DNA of 50,363 nt, taken from contig JAHEGH010000016.1 of assembly GCA_024639825.1 (NCBI GenBank), forward strand, positions 1 through 50,363. Direction: 5' to 3'. The position numbers and the translations under genes are program-made. Each line of letters begins with the position of its first letter. Position 1 is the first letter of the stretch. Source of the DNA: Gammaproteobacteria bacterium. Its GTDB lineage: Bacteria > Pseudomonadota > Gammaproteobacteria > Steroidobacterales > Woeseiaceae. Of this stretch, positions 17,404 to 26,109 are shown one piece after another. The notes beneath the pieces were generated by a model. The model saw nothing but the letters and a program-made list of their open reading frames with translations. It was not told the DNA's origin and did not search any database.

Positions 17404-19383
17404 CTGCGTTTCGGTCGCGGCCTTGACCAGCGGCAGTTCGTCGGACAGTCGCTGCAGCTTGCCGGTCATCCGCCAGTGGAAAATCGCTTGTGCCGCGAGG
17501 ACGCGCTTGACGTACTTACGCGTTTCATTGAATGGAATATTTTCGATCCACACGCGCGCATCTTCGCTGCCCTGTTCAGGCAACCAGCGATCCACGCGAT
17601 GCGGTCCGGCATTGTATGCGGCCGTCGCGAGCACACGGTTGCCACCGAAGCGTTCGGCCATCTGTCCGAGGTACGATGTACCGAGGCGAATGTTACTTTC
17701 CGGGTCTGTCAGGGTGGTGAGGCCTGAATAGGGCAGGCGAATTTCCTTCGCAACCTGTCTGCCCGTCGCCGGCATGAGTTGCATCAAACCGACGGCGCCG
17801 GCACTCGAGCGCACATCACGCATGAACAGGCTCTCGCTGCGCGCGATGCCGTAGGCCCAGGTCGGCGAGATCCTGGCCGCCGAGGAATACAACTCGAACT
17901 GCTGCTGCCACGGCAAGGGATAGCGAAGGGAAAGGTCGTCGTACTGCTTCAGGCTCGCGGCGGTGGAGATGGCGCGCGAATGCCAGCCCCAGCGGTCCGC
18001 GAGTATGGCTGCCTGCAGCTTCTCTTCCGGGTCGAAGTGCTGCACTGCAGCATCCCATTCGGAGCGACCACGGCTATCGAGTCCGACAAGAAACAATTCC
18101 CTTGCCCTGACTATGCCGGGATTGTTTGCAACCGATACCAACGCGGCATCGTCCGCAGCCAACTGGTTATTGCCTAGCGCATAGTCCTGACCGAGTTCAT
18201 CGGCCGCAAGGAAACCGTAGTAACTGCGTTCCTGGCTTAGCGAGGCAAACGCGGTATTGGCCTCAGCGACACGACCGGTGCGGTGCAGCGCCACTGCGTG
18301 CCAGTACTTCCACTCTTCCGAGTCTTGCTCGATCTGCGTCATAGCGGCGATATCGATGAGCAGGCGCTTCCACTTGGTGTCACGCAGGCTGGTCCGTGCT
18401 CGCCACCGCAGCACTTCGTCATCCTGGGCAGCGACTGGCAGTTTGGCCAGGAGCTTGTAACCACCCGGCAGATTATCGCGCGCCGTCCACAACGCAATGT
18501 GACGCTCTGTTCGCAGCTGCTGTTCTGTCGAGAAACCGTAGCGTTTCTCAACACGATGCCACAGGCGCAGTGCAAGCTCGGGGTCACGGTAGGTCAGGCG
18601 CTCCGCCGCGTAAGTCAGCTGCTTGCGATACGTCGGACCGTTAATGCTCGGGTTGTGCTGGCTGAGGAATTGTTCAGGGTTTGCCTGGGCCTGGATCCAG
18701 AGGGCGGCCTCGTCGACATGCGGCTGGTCAATCTTTTTCGCGAGCCAGCGCGCCAGCTGGAACTCGCGGGCCTCTACGGCAAGATCATAGCGTTGCCGAT
18801 ATTCGATCGGGCCAAGCAGGTTGTTATCGTTGAGATAGGCGAAGACCGGGTCACATTCGCTGACCTGGCTGGTACCGACGAGCCACAGATCCAGAGCCCG
18901 CTGGTTGACTCGCGTGAAACGTCCGGCATCGATCTCCGCCTGCAATGACAGGCAGTCGAGTCTTGCGATGTCCTGGCCCTGGTAGAACTGCTCGTAGATG
19001 CGCTGGAATCCTCCGAGATCACCATCCCTGGCAAGCATCATGGCCTGCTTGTAGCGCAGCTCACGTGCCGGGCGCAGGGCGCCATGCTGCTGGATGAAGG
19101 CGTCAATATCCGCCGCCGGGGTTGTTCTCAGGTTGGCACGCAGCCACGTGGCTCGCAGGTCGGGCCAGAGCACATACTGCTGCAAAAGTGCCTGGTCAGA
19201 AGCAGAAAGACCGTCGACAGGGCTCCAGTCACCCCGTTCGACGGTCTCGTAAACGCTCTTGAACAGTTCGCGCTGCTGGTCGATCTGCGCCGCCGCAACG
19301 GGTTGCAGGACGCATAGCGTGAAGGCGAGGACAGCACGGATAAATCGCCTGCTTGTTCGCTGAGTGCTGTCCTTTCTATGCAT
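17389..19383 (-). CDS. slt: Soluble lytic murein transglycosylase
   Basis: Periplasmic peptidoglycan lytic transglycosylase that forms 1,6-anhydro-muropeptides. At 664 aa it has the Slt70 layout: signal peptide (RRFIRAVLAFTLCVLQPVAA), a long helical superhelix (U and L domains) to about residue 480, then the catalytic C domain. Catalytic Glu is in YGIARSESLFMRDVRSSAGA, followed by VGLMQLMPATGRQVA and LATAAYNAGPHRVDRWLP. The upstream gene degQ ends 9 bases before its start on the same strand, so the two form an envelope quality-control and wall-turnover unit. Confidence 0.95.
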   Translation of the reverse strand: MHRKDSTQRTSRRFIRAVLAFTLCVLQPVAAAQIDQQRELFKSVYETVERGDWSPVDGLSASDQALLQQYVLWPDLRATWLRANLRTTPAADIDAFIQQHGALRPARELRYKQAMMLARDGDLGGFQRIYEQFYQGQDIARLDCLSLQAEIDAGRFTRVNQRALDLWLVGTSQVSECDPVFAYLNDNNLLGPIEYRQRYDLAVEAREFQLARWLAKKIDQPHVDEAALWIQAQANPEQFLSQHNPSINGPTYRKQLTYAAERLTYRDPELALRLWHRVEKRYGFSTEQQLRTERHIALWTARDNLPGGYKLLAKLPVAAQDDEVLRWRARTSLRDTKWKRLLIDIAAMTQIEQDSEEWKYWHAVALHRTGRVAEANTAFASLSQERSYYGFLAADELGQDYALGNNQLAADDAALVSVANNPGIVRARELFLVGLDSRGRSEWDAAVQHFDPEEKLQAAILADRWGWHSRAISTAASLKQYDDLSLRYPLPWQQQFELYSSAARISPTWAYGIARSESLFMRDVRSSAGAVGLMQLMPATGRQVAKEIRLPYSGLTTLTDPESNIRLGTSYLGQMAERFGGNRVLATAAYNAGPHRVDRWLPEQGSEDARVWIENIPFNETRKYVKRVLAAQAIFHWRMTGKLQRLSDELPLVKAATETQLASR

Positions 19384-19392
19384 TCATCTAGC

Positions 19393-20688
19393 TTACCTTA
19401 TCTGCAGCATGAGCGAGCGCTCGCCTCGCTGTATCAACAGGAACAGGATGCGGTTGCTCTGTGCGATGGTTTGCAGGTCGCGCAAGTCACGCACAAGCAC
19501 GCGGTTGACGGCTGTAATGACATCCCCGGATTGCAAGCCGCGTTGTGCTGCGGGGCTGCCTTCCTCGACGGCCGACACCTCAACGCCACTGTCGCTGGAA
19601 GTGCTGGAGCGAGCAAAGCTCGCGCCCGACAGACCGGGGTGGATGTCTTCGCCGGCGAGCAGCTGGTCTTCGAGCTGGCCCAGTTTCGCTGATGTCTTCT
19701 GTGACTTGTTGTCTCGCAGGTAGCGCAGTTCAACATCATCGCCGGAGCGCATCAGGCCGATGGTATTACGCAGCTCTGTCCCGCTCGTAATGGTCTCGCC
19801 ATTCACAGCGACAATAATGTCACCGACCTTGAGGCCGGCCTTCTCCGCAGCGGACTCCGGGAAGACGCGCGTTATCAACGCACCTCCTTCAACGTCCAGG
19901 TCAAGGGTCTTGGCGATTTCCCGGTCGATGTTGTCGAAGTTGACGCCCAGGAGGCCGCGCCGGATCTCACCGAAATCGAGAATCTGGCCCATGATGGAAC
20001 TGGCGATTTCGGTGGGTACTGCAAAGCCGATGCCGACGTTGCCACCCGAACGGCTGAAAATCATTGAGTTAATACCAATGAGTTCGCCGTCCATATTGAC
20101 CAGTGCGCCGCCCGAGTTACCCGGATTGATCGACGCGTCGGTCTGGATGAAATTCTCGAATCCGCCCTGGTTGATGCCGGTGCGGCCGAGTGCGCTCACG
20201 ATGCCCGATGTAACGGTGTTGTCCAGTCCATACGGGTTGCCGATAGCGATGACGAAATCGCCAACCCGAACGTTGTCAGAATTGCCTATCGGCATCTCTG
20301 TAAGGTTGTCCGGTTCTACTTTAAGCAATGCAATATCAGTGCCGGCGTCCGAGCCGACAATTTCGGCATCGAGCGTGCGCCCGTCATGCAGGGTTACCTG
20401 GATTTTGTCAGCGCCATCGATGACATGGTGATTAGTCAGGATGTGGCCACCTTCAGCATCAACGATTACGCCGGAACCCGCACCGCCAACCTCGCCGGTT
20501 CGTCCGAAACGGTCGCGACGCATCTGGGTAACCTGGATATTTACGACGGCCGGTGACGCCGCTTCGACCAGCGGCGCGAGGCTGGTAACAGCCTGTCCGC
20601 CAACGCTGGTGGGCAGTGCCGCGTGGGCACCCAACGATGCAAGGGCGAGCAGGAGACACGTCCAGATCATTCGTGTTTTTGTCATCAT
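19393..20688 (-). CDS. degQ: Periplasmic serine protease/chaperone DegQ (HtrA family)
   Basis: A 431-aa HtrA protease. The signal peptide is MMTKTRMIWTCLLLALASLG, with cleavage after AHA. The catalytic triad is His in ILTNHHVIDGAD, Asp in DAGTDIALLKVE, and Ser in TDASINPGNSGGALVNMDGE. PDZ1 follows (RRGLLGVNFDNIDREIA to GDIIVAVNG) and PDZ2 is at the C-terminus (GVEVSAVEEGSPAAQRGLQS). The N-terminal Q-linker is short, closer to DegQ than DegP. The frame opens at 20958, but the signal peptide fixes ATG 20688 (or 20685). A TATAAT sits at plus 20791-20796 on the minus strand. Likely heat or envelope-stress related, next to hsp20. Confidence 0.94.
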   Translation of the reverse strand: MMTKTRMIWTCLLLALASLGAHAALPTSVGGQAVTSLAPLVEAASPAVVNIQVTQMRRDRFGRTGEVGGAGSGVIVDAEGGHILTNHHVIDGADKIQVTLHDGRTLDAEIVGSDAGTDIALLKVEPDNLTEMPIGNSDNVRVGDFVIAIGNPYGLDNTVTSGIVSALGRTGINQGGFENFIQTDASINPGNSGGALVNMDGELIGINSMIFSRSGGNVGIGFAVPTEIASSIMGQILDFGEIRRGLLGVNFDNIDREIAKTLDLDVEGGALITRVFPESAAEKAGLKVGDIIVAVNGETITSGTELRNTIGLMRSGDDVELRYLRDNKSQKTSAKLGQLEDQLLAGEDIHPGLSGASFARSSTSSDSGVEVSAVEEGSPAAQRGLQSGDVITAVNRVLVRDLRDLQTIAQSNRILFLLIQRGERSLMLQIR

Positions 20689-20790
20689 AATTAAGGTCTC
20701 AACATTCCGTTGTTCATGTTCTTGGGATTCGTCTTGTCGCATTAGGTTCAAAGGGTCTGAATCGTCAGTGAACGCTCCTGCACATGCTGG

Positions 20791-20808
20791 ATTATAGGCC
20801 CCGTTATA
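20791..20808 (-). promoter_or_regulatory. -10 elements upstream of degQ
   Basis: On the minus strand TATAAC (plus 20803-20808) is followed by TATAAT (plus 20791-20796), a perfect sigma-70 -10, about 100 bases before the degQ start. No good -35 is present at 16-18 bases, where the GC-rich hairpin lies instead. The promoter may therefore need an activator or another sigma factor. Confidence 0.35.
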
Positions 20809-20814
20809 GAGGAT

Positions 20815-20845
20815 GCCCGGGCGCACGTCATCGTCGCGCCCGGGC
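20815..20845. terminator. GC-rich hairpin after hsp20
   Basis: GCCCGGGCGC (20815-20824) and GCGCCCGGGC (20836-20845) form a perfect 10-bp stem with an 11-base loop, 32 bases after the hsp20 stop on the minus strand. No U-tract follows, so it may act as a transcript 3'-end stabiliser or a Rho-assisted terminator that separates hsp20 from degQ. Confidence 0.5.
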
Positions 20846-20876
20846 TGGGGGTCCTGGCCGACAAGGCTACCAGCGG

Positions 20877-21317
20877 TCAGGCCGCCTCTACAGTGATACG
20901 GCGGGCTTGAATCTCGGGCGTTTTCGGGATCGAAACCTCGAGGATGCCATTGGCGCATTTGGCAGCGATACCGTCCGCGTTGGTCGTCTCGGGCAGCGTA
21001 AAACGCCGCAGGAAGCGACCTGTGGCGCGCTCAATACGTTGTATGCCGGCATCGTCGCCCGGCGCGATCGCGTGGCGTTCGCCAGAGATACTCAGCACAC
21101 CGTTATCCATCGACACATCGATATCTTCAGGGTTGACGCCCGGGACATCGGCACGCAGTAAGTAACCGTCTTTTTCTTCAATAATATCAACGGCGGGAGC
21201 CCAGTCAGCGACCGGGTTCTCGGTGCCGCCTGGGGTGGCACGATGCGTCGCCAGCCGATCAAGGTCGCGATGCAGCAGATCAACAAAAGTCCAGGGTTCG
21301 AATCGGGAAATATTCAT
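20877..21317 (-). CDS. Small heat-shock protein, Hsp20/alpha-crystallin family
   Basis: ATP-independent holdase chaperone. The 146-aa protein has a short N-terminal arm (MNISRFEPWTFVDLLHRDLD), then the alpha-crystallin domain starting at WAPAVDIIEEKDGYLLRADV, with PGVNPEDIDVSMDNGVLSIS and the conserved GILEVSIPK near the end. An Ile-x-Val-type tail (RRITVEAA) is present. GTG at 21329 is in frame, but GGAG lies 6-7 bases before ATG 21317, which I use. The leader contains a hairpin (21345-21365) whose 3' arm could also pair with the Shine-Dalgarno. It is divergent from nrdJa across a 426-base gap. Confidence 0.93.
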   Translation of the reverse strand: MNISRFEPWTFVDLLHRDLDRLATHRATPGGTENPVADWAPAVDIIEEKDGYLLRADVPGVNPEDIDVSMDNGVLSISGERHAIAPGDDAGIQRIERATGRFLRRFTLPETTNADGIAAKCANGILEVSIPKTPEIQARRITVEAA

Positions 21318-21344
21318 AAGGGTCTCCACTCAAATTGTGCTACA

Positions 21345-21380
21345 GGAGGCTTAAGTAAGGCCTCCACAAGGCATTTCAAG
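21345..21380 (-). promoter_or_regulatory. hsp20 leader hairpin and possible sigma-32 -35
   Basis: On the minus strand GGAGGC (plus 21360-21365) pairs with GCCTCC (plus 21345-21350) across a short loop. The CCTCC of the 3' arm is also complementary to the hsp20 Shine-Dalgarno GGAG. Just upstream, CTTGAAA (plus 21374-21380) matches a sigma-32 -35, with a weak CCTTACTT 13 bases downstream as -10. The start site is therefore uncertain, and the hairpin is in the mRNA only if transcription starts upstream of it. Confidence 0.3.
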
Positions 21381-21541
21381 CCCGTCCTTATGCGACAATA
21401 ATCGCTACTATATGTAGTGGTTAGCGTATTTTAGAGAAGTGCCATTTTTTTTCGTCTATTTTTAAAGCACTTACTCGCGAATAGTATGTAACTAATTGAT
21501 TCTCATTTATAAAGTGGTATCCATAAATTTCCGGTAAAGTC

Positions 21542-21568
21542 TTGACAGAGGGCCGCTACGGGCATAAT
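21542..21568 (+). promoter_or_regulatory. Promoter of nrdJa-nrdJb
   Basis: A perfect -35 TTGACA (21542-21547) and CATAAT (21563-21568, five of six matches) with a 15-base spacer. TAATCT at 21565-21570 gives 17 bases but a weaker -10. The NrdR box begins 16 bases after CATAAT, placing the repressor at the start of the transcript. I see no cobalamin riboswitch signature in the 21569-21743 leader. Confidence 0.55.
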
Positions 21569-21583
21569 CTTGTCACCACTTAG

Positions 21584-21599
21584 ACACAACATCTTGTGT
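21584..21599. promoter_or_regulatory. NrdR box (operator)
   Basis: ACACAACATCTTGTGT closely matches the NrdR consensus (ACAC-W-A-n-A-T-n-T-W-GTGT), an imperfect palindrome found upstream of ribonucleotide reductase genes. NrdR is the ATP/dATP-sensing zinc-finger repressor. Only one clear box is visible; a second at the usual spacing of about 31 bases was not seen. Its position between promoter and nrdJa strongly supports a regulatory role. Confidence 0.75.
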
Positions 21600-21743
21600 C
21601 TGATCAGAAGGGAAAAGAGGCCAAAAACGGCACTCGTCGCGCGCACTCTGGCCGTCGGCGAGCGGGGCCCTTTTCTCCGGGAAAAAGCAAGATAAAACAG
21701 CACTATGGGGTCTCCTAAGGGAGTCAGGGGAGTAACAGGACCA

Positions 21744-23900
21744 ATGAAGTCTGCCGTAAATCTGGATACGCACACGGTTACCGACATCGAATTTCAGCCC
21801 GCATCGCTCGACATTTGGGATGCAAAATATCGACTGACAGCCAAAGACGGCTCGAAGATCGATGAATCTATCGACGGCACCTACCAGCGCGTCGCCAAGG
21901 CGCTCGCGAATGTAGAGGTCGAGTCAAAGCGTGATCACTTCTACCAAGAATTCGTCTGGGCATTGCGCTCCGGCGCGATACCGGCCGGCCGCATCATGTC
22001 GAATGCCGGCGCGCAGGACCACAAACCAGCCACCTCGACGATCAACTGCACCGTCTCCGGTACGGTTGGTGACTCGATGGACAACATCCTTAACAAGGTG
22101 CATGAGGCTGGCCTGACGTTGAAGGCCGGGTGCGGCATCGGCTACGAGTTCTCGACGCTTCGCCCGAAGGGCGCCTATGTGACAGGCGCCGGTGCGTACA
22201 CGTCCGGGCCACTGTCGTTCATGGATATCTACGACAAGATGTGTTTCACCGTGTCGTCGGCCGGTGGCCGTCGCGGAGCACAGATGGGCACGTTTGACGT
22301 GGGCCACCCCGATGTCATGGAGTTCATCCGCGCCAAGCGTGAGGATGGGCGCCTGCGGCAGTTCAACCTGTCGCTGCTCGTCACGGACGAGTTCATGCAG
22401 GCCGTCATCAACGAAGACGACTGGAAGCTGGCGTTCCCGGTCACGCACAAAGAGGTCGAGGAAGATGGTCTCGACATCACTGACAACAGCCAGTTCGTTT
22501 GGCGTGACTGGCCGGAAGCGGGTAACTACGTGACGAACCCGGAAGGCCTGGTGGCGTGCAAGATCTACAAGACCCTGCCTGCCCGCCGTGTCTGGGACAT
22601 CATCATGGCATCGACCTACGATTTTGCGGAGCCGGGCTTCGTGCTGATCGACAAGGTCAATGAGATGAACAACAACTGGTTCTGCGAAAACATTCGTGCG
22701 ACCAATCCCTGCGGTGAACAGCCGTTGCCGCCATACGGTTCGTGCCTGCTTGGCTCAGTCAACCTGACACGCTTCGTGGTCAAGCCCTTTACCGAAGAGG
22801 CAGCGTTCGACTGGGAGACGTTCCGCAAGGTCGTCAAGGTGTTTACGCGCATGCTCGATAACGTGGTCGAGATCAACGGCCTGCCGCTGCCGCAGCAGCG
22901 CAACGAGATCCAGCGCAAACGCCGCCACGGCATGGGCTTTCTGGGCCTCGGTTCCACAATCACGATGCTGCGCATGAAGTACGGTGATGCCGCGGCCGTC
23001 GAGTTCACGGAAGAAGTGTCTCGTCAGCTGGCGCTGGCTGGTTGGGAAGAGGGCCTCGAGCTTGCTCAGGAGAAGGGGCCCGCCCCGATCATGACCGAGA
23101 ACTTCGAGGTTACCGAAGAAATGCTGCGCAAACGTCCGCAGATGCGCGCTGACGGCTACCAAATTGGTGACAAGGTGCCGGGCCGTATTCTGCATGCCCG
23201 CTACAGCCGCTACATGCAGCGCATCGCAGCCGAAGCACCGGAACTCGTTGAACAGCTTGCTGAAACGGGCGCGCGCTTTACGCACCATAGTTCGATCGCA
23301 CCGACTGGCACGATTTCCTTATCGCTGGCGAACAATGCGTCGAATGGCATCGAGCCGAGCTTTGCGCATCACTACTTCCGAAACGTCATTCGCCAGGGCA
23401 AGAAGACCAAGGAAAAAGTAGACGTGTTCTCCTTTGAGCTGTTGGCCTATCGCGAATGTATCAATCAGGAAGCGATGCCTGCCGGACCGTCTGACGACAG
23501 TCCAGCGAGCACTCTGCCTGATTACTTCATCACGGCCGACGAAGTTTCGCCAAAACAACACGTAGACATCCAGGCGGCGGCACAGAAGTGGATTGATTCG
23601 TCGATCTCGAAGACCGCGAACGTCCCGACGGACTATCCGTATGCTGACTTCAAGGATATTTACCTGTACGCCTACAAGCAGGGTCTCAAGGGTTGCACGA
23701 CGTTCCGCTTCAACCCCGAGGCGTTCCAGGGCGTACTTGTAAAAGAGAAAGACCTCAAGAATACGAACTACACCTTCACGCTGGACGACGGCACGACTGT
23801 CGACCTCAAGGGCGACGAAGAGATCGAGTACGACGGCGAGGTGCATACCGCCGCAAATCTCTTCGATGCACTGAAAGAAGGCTATTACGGAAAGTTTTAA
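21744..23900 (+). CDS. nrdJa: Adenosylcobalamin-dependent ribonucleotide reductase, catalytic subunit NrdJa
   Basis: Class II ribonucleotide reductase large part, which generates the thiyl radical from coenzyme B12 and works with or without oxygen. Substrate-binding and redox Cys is in TSTINCTVSGTVGDS. KAGCGIGYEFSTLRPKGAYV is typical of the class. The active-site loop NPCGEQPLPPYGSCLLGSVN carries the N-C-E triad with the radical Cys, and the second redox Cys. The phosphate-binding loop is in SSIAPTGTISLSLANN. At 718 aa it lacks the C-terminal zinc/redox tail, which is supplied by the next gene, as in the split NrdJ of pseudomonads. ATG 21744 follows AGGA; the frame opens at 21705 without that support. 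Confidence 0.94.
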   Translation: MKSAVNLDTHTVTDIEFQPASLDIWDAKYRLTAKDGSKIDESIDGTYQRVAKALANVEVESKRDHFYQEFVWALRSGAIPAGRIMSNAGAQDHKPATSTINCTVSGTVGDSMDNILNKVHEAGLTLKAGCGIGYEFSTLRPKGAYVTGAGAYTSGPLSFMDIYDKMCFTVSSAGGRRGAQMGTFDVGHPDVMEFIRAKREDGRLRQFNLSLLVTDEFMQAVINEDDWKLAFPVTHKEVEEDGLDITDNSQFVWRDWPEAGNYVTNPEGLVACKIYKTLPARRVWDIIMASTYDFAEPGFVLIDKVNEMNNNWFCENIRATNPCGEQPLPPYGSCLLGSVNLTRFVVKPFTEEAAFDWETFRKVVKVFTRMLDNVVEINGLPLPQQRNEIQRKRRHGMGFLGLGSTITMLRMKYGDAAAVEFTEEVSRQLALAGWEEGLELAQEKGPAPIMTENFEVTEEMLRKRPQMRADGYQIGDKVPGRILHARYSRYMQRIAAEAPELVEQLAETGARFTHHSSIAPTGTISLSLANNASNGIEPSFAHHYFRNVIRQGKKTKEKVDVFSFELLAYRECINQEAMPAGPSDDSPASTLPDYFITADEVSPKQHVDIQAAAQKWIDSSISKTANVPTDYPYADFKDIYLYAYKQGLKGCTTFRFNPEAFQGVLVKEKDLKNTNYTFTLDDGTTVDLKGDEEIEYDGEVHTAANLFDALKEGYYGKF

Positions 23901-24602
23901 ATGATCAAAATCGACAAGAAAATCGTTGGTTACGCGGTTAACCAACCGACCGAGCAAAAAGAAGCGAAGCGTGAGTTCAAGCGTGAAGGCGGCGGCGATC
24001 GCGCCGAAGTCATCCGCATGCACGAGAAGCTCGAGCGTCCGGAAATGCTCGTTGGCTCGACCTACAAGGTCAAAACGCCCGTCTCAGATCATGCCATGTA
24101 CGTCACGATCAACGACATCATTCTCAATGAAGGGACGGAGCACGAAAAACGCCGGCCGTTTGAGATCTTCATCAACTCGAAGAATCTGGATCATTACCAG
24201 TGGATCGTGGCGCTCACACGGATTATCTCTGCGGTTTTCCGCAAGGGTGGTGACGTGACGTTCCTCGTCGAGGAACTCAAGGCTGTTTTCGATCCGCGCG
24301 GCGGCTACTGGCAGCCCGGCGGCAAGTTCATGCCGTCAATCATTGCTGAGCTCGGCCACATCGTCGAAAAGCACCTGATCATGATCGGTCTGCTGGCCTC
24401 ACCTGAGCTGGATGAAGGACAGAAGCAGCTGATCGCTGAAAAACGTGCCCAGTATGAAGAGTCCCAGAAACAGACCGATGCGTTCTCGGATACCGACTAT
24501 CCGGCCGGTGCGCAGCTATGCACGAAGTGCAACACGACGGCCGTCATCATGATGGACGGGTGCATGACGTGTTTGTCCTGCGGCGACTCCAAGTGCGGTT
24601 AG
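23901..24602 (+). CDS. nrdJb: Class II ribonucleotide reductase, C-terminal subunit NrdJb
   Basis: A 233-aa partner of NrdJa that starts directly after its stop codon. It contains the TSCPD-like segment (MYVTINDIILNEG then RPFEIFINSKNLDHYQWIVA) normally fused at the C-terminal side of NrdJ, and a tail with paired cysteines: LCTKCNTTAVIMMDGCMTCL followed by SCGDSKCG. This tail should re-reduce the active-site disulphide and may bind zinc. The arrangement matches the nrdJa-nrdJb pair of Pseudomonas aeruginosa. With zero intergenic bases the two are translationally coupled. A REP-type element follows. Confidence 0.92.
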   Translation: MIKIDKKIVGYAVNQPTEQKEAKREFKREGGGDRAEVIRMHEKLERPEMLVGSTYKVKTPVSDHAMYVTINDIILNEGTEHEKRRPFEIFINSKNLDHYQWIVALTRIISAVFRKGGDVTFLVEELKAVFDPRGGYWQPGGKFMPSIIAELGHIVEKHLIMIGLLASPELDEGQKQLIAEKRAQYEESQKQTDAFSDTDYPAGAQLCTKCNTTAVIMMDGCMTCLSCGDSKCG

Positions 24603-24605
24603 GTT

Positions 24606-24643
24606 GTGGGAGCGGCTTCAGCCGCGATAGCGCCTAGAGGCGC
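24606..24643. repeat. REP-type palindromic element (two hairpins)
   Basis: GTGGGAGCGGCTTCAGCCGC is followed by GATA and the perfect palindrome GCGCCTAGAGGCGC. The first part is nearly identical to the pseudomonad-type REP sequence (GTGGGAGCGGCTT-AGCCGCGAT), with hairpin GCGGCT/AGCCGC. The second hairpin spans 24630-24643. It fills the nrdJb-hldE gap and may insulate the two transcripts or protect the nrdJ mRNA 3' end. Confidence 0.75.
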
Positions 24644-24675
24644 TCCTGCTGGCCGGTCATGCTAAAGTCCGCTCC

Positions 24676-26097
24676 GTGACTATTAGCGTTCCTGATTTCT
24701 CCTCGACTCGCGTCGTCGTTGCCGGCGACGTGATGCTCGATCGTTACCTGTTCGGATCCACCGGGCGGATTTCACCGGAAGCGCCCGTGCCGGTTGTGCA
24801 CGTGCACGAAACGGATGACCGGCCGGGCGGTGCTGCCAACGTTGCTGTAAACCTCGCAGCGCTGGGCGTATCGACGTGCCTGGTCGGCGTGGTCGGCAGG
24901 GACACGGCCGCGGACTCACTTGAGTCGATCATGGGTCAGCGAGGGATTGCGTGCAGCTTCACACGCGCTGAAGACCGCCCGACAATTACCAAGACGCGCG
25001 TACAAAGCCGCGGTCAGCAGCTCATTCGCCTTGACGAAGAGAAGGCGGCCGCGATGCCGGGTGACGCGATGCTCGACGCGTTGCGCGGGGTCATCGATGG
25101 TGCCGGTGCGGTCGTGCTTTCCGACTACGGTAAGGGTGCGCTTTCCGACGTTTCAGCAATGATTGCTGCCTGCTGTGATGCAGGCGTGCCCGTGCTGGTT
25201 GACCCCAAGGGTACGGACTTCCAAAAATACCGCGGTGCGTCACTGCTTACGCCCAACCAGACCGAGTTCGAGGCGGTAGCCGGAAAGAGCGAGTCAGATG
25301 AGGAGCTTGTTGAGCGTGCGCGCACGATGGTGGCCGAGCTGCAACTCAATGCGCTGCTCGTGACGCGTAGCGAGAAAGGCATGCTGCTGGTCGAGGCCGG
25401 CGCAGAGCCGTTGTTCCTCTCCACCCAGGCGCGCGAGGTTTTCGACGTAACAGGCGCCGGCGATACGGTTATCGCGACCCTCGCGGCCGCGCTGGCAAGC
25501 GGCCAGGGCCTGGCGTCGGCGGCTGCGCTTGCCAATGTGGCGGCCGGACTCGTGGTTCGCAAGATTGGTGTTGCTACGGTGACGCCCGGTGAGATCTCGG
25601 CTGCGCTGCATCAACGTGGTCAAGGCGGCCGTGGGCTGGTCGAACTGGATACGTTGCTCGCGCTGGTCGATGAGTCACGGAGTCGCAACGAGCGCGTCAT
25701 TATGACCAACGGTTGCTTCGACGTGCTCCACGCTGGCCATGTTGCTTACCTGGAACAGGCCAAGAGCCTTGGTGATCGACTGATCGTTGCGGTTAACGAT
25801 GACGACTCGGTGCGGCGGCTCAAGGGTGAGTCCAGACCGATCAATGCGCTGGAAGATCGTCTTCTGGTGCTTGCCGGACTGGCTGCCGTCGATTGGGTGG
25901 TGCCGTTTTCCGAAGATACTCCTGCCAGGCTGATCGAGGCGGTGCTGCCCGATGTGCTGGTGAAAGGCGGTGACTACCAGCCAGAGGAAATCGTGGGAGC
26001 GAGGGAGGTACTGCAAAATGGCGGTGAGGTCCGGGTTCTCGCATTCCGGGACGGGCATTCATCCAGCCGCATTATCGACAGGCTCAAAGACGAATAG
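24676..26097 (+). CDS. hldE: Bifunctional D-glycero-beta-D-manno-heptose-7-phosphate kinase / 1-phosphate adenylyltransferase HldE
   Basis: Two steps of ADP-heptose synthesis for the LPS inner core. Residues about 1-320 form the ribokinase-like kinase: RVVVAGDVMLDRYLFG, RPGGAANVAVNLAALG and the catalytic TGAGDTVIATLAAAL. Residues about 340-473 form the nucleotidyltransferase: IMTNGCFDVLHAGHVAYLEQ with the HxGH site, and VKGGDYQPEEI. At 473 aa it is the full fused length. The start is GTG at 24676, in line with the family N-terminus. TAAAGT lies 7 bases upstream, without a Shine-Dalgarno. It is followed 12 bases later by waaA, so the two form an LPS core unit. Confidence 0.96.
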   Translation: MTISVPDFSSTRVVVAGDVMLDRYLFGSTGRISPEAPVPVVHVHETDDRPGGAANVAVNLAALGVSTCLVGVVGRDTAADSLESIMGQRGIACSFTRAEDRPTITKTRVQSRGQQLIRLDEEKAAAMPGDAMLDALRGVIDGAGAVVLSDYGKGALSDVSAMIAACCDAGVPVLVDPKGTDFQKYRGASLLTPNQTEFEAVAGKSESDEELVERARTMVAELQLNALLVTRSEKGMLLVEAGAEPLFLSTQAREVFDVTGAGDTVIATLAAALASGQGLASAAALANVAAGLVVRKIGVATVTPGEISAALHQRGQGGRGLVELDTLLALVDESRSRNERVIMTNGCFDVLHAGHVAYLEQAKSLGDRLIVAVNDDDSVRRLKGESRPINALEDRLLVLAGLAAVDWVVPFSEDTPARLIEAVLPDVLVKGGDYQPEEIVGAREVLQNGGEVRVLAFRDGHSSSRIIDRLKDE

Positions 26098-26109
26098 CCT
26101 GAGCCAGTC

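Noticed and set aside
21569..21743. Possible cobalamin riboswitch upstream of nrdJa
   Set aside because: No B12-box-like conserved block or suitable fold was seen. The NrdR box explains control better.
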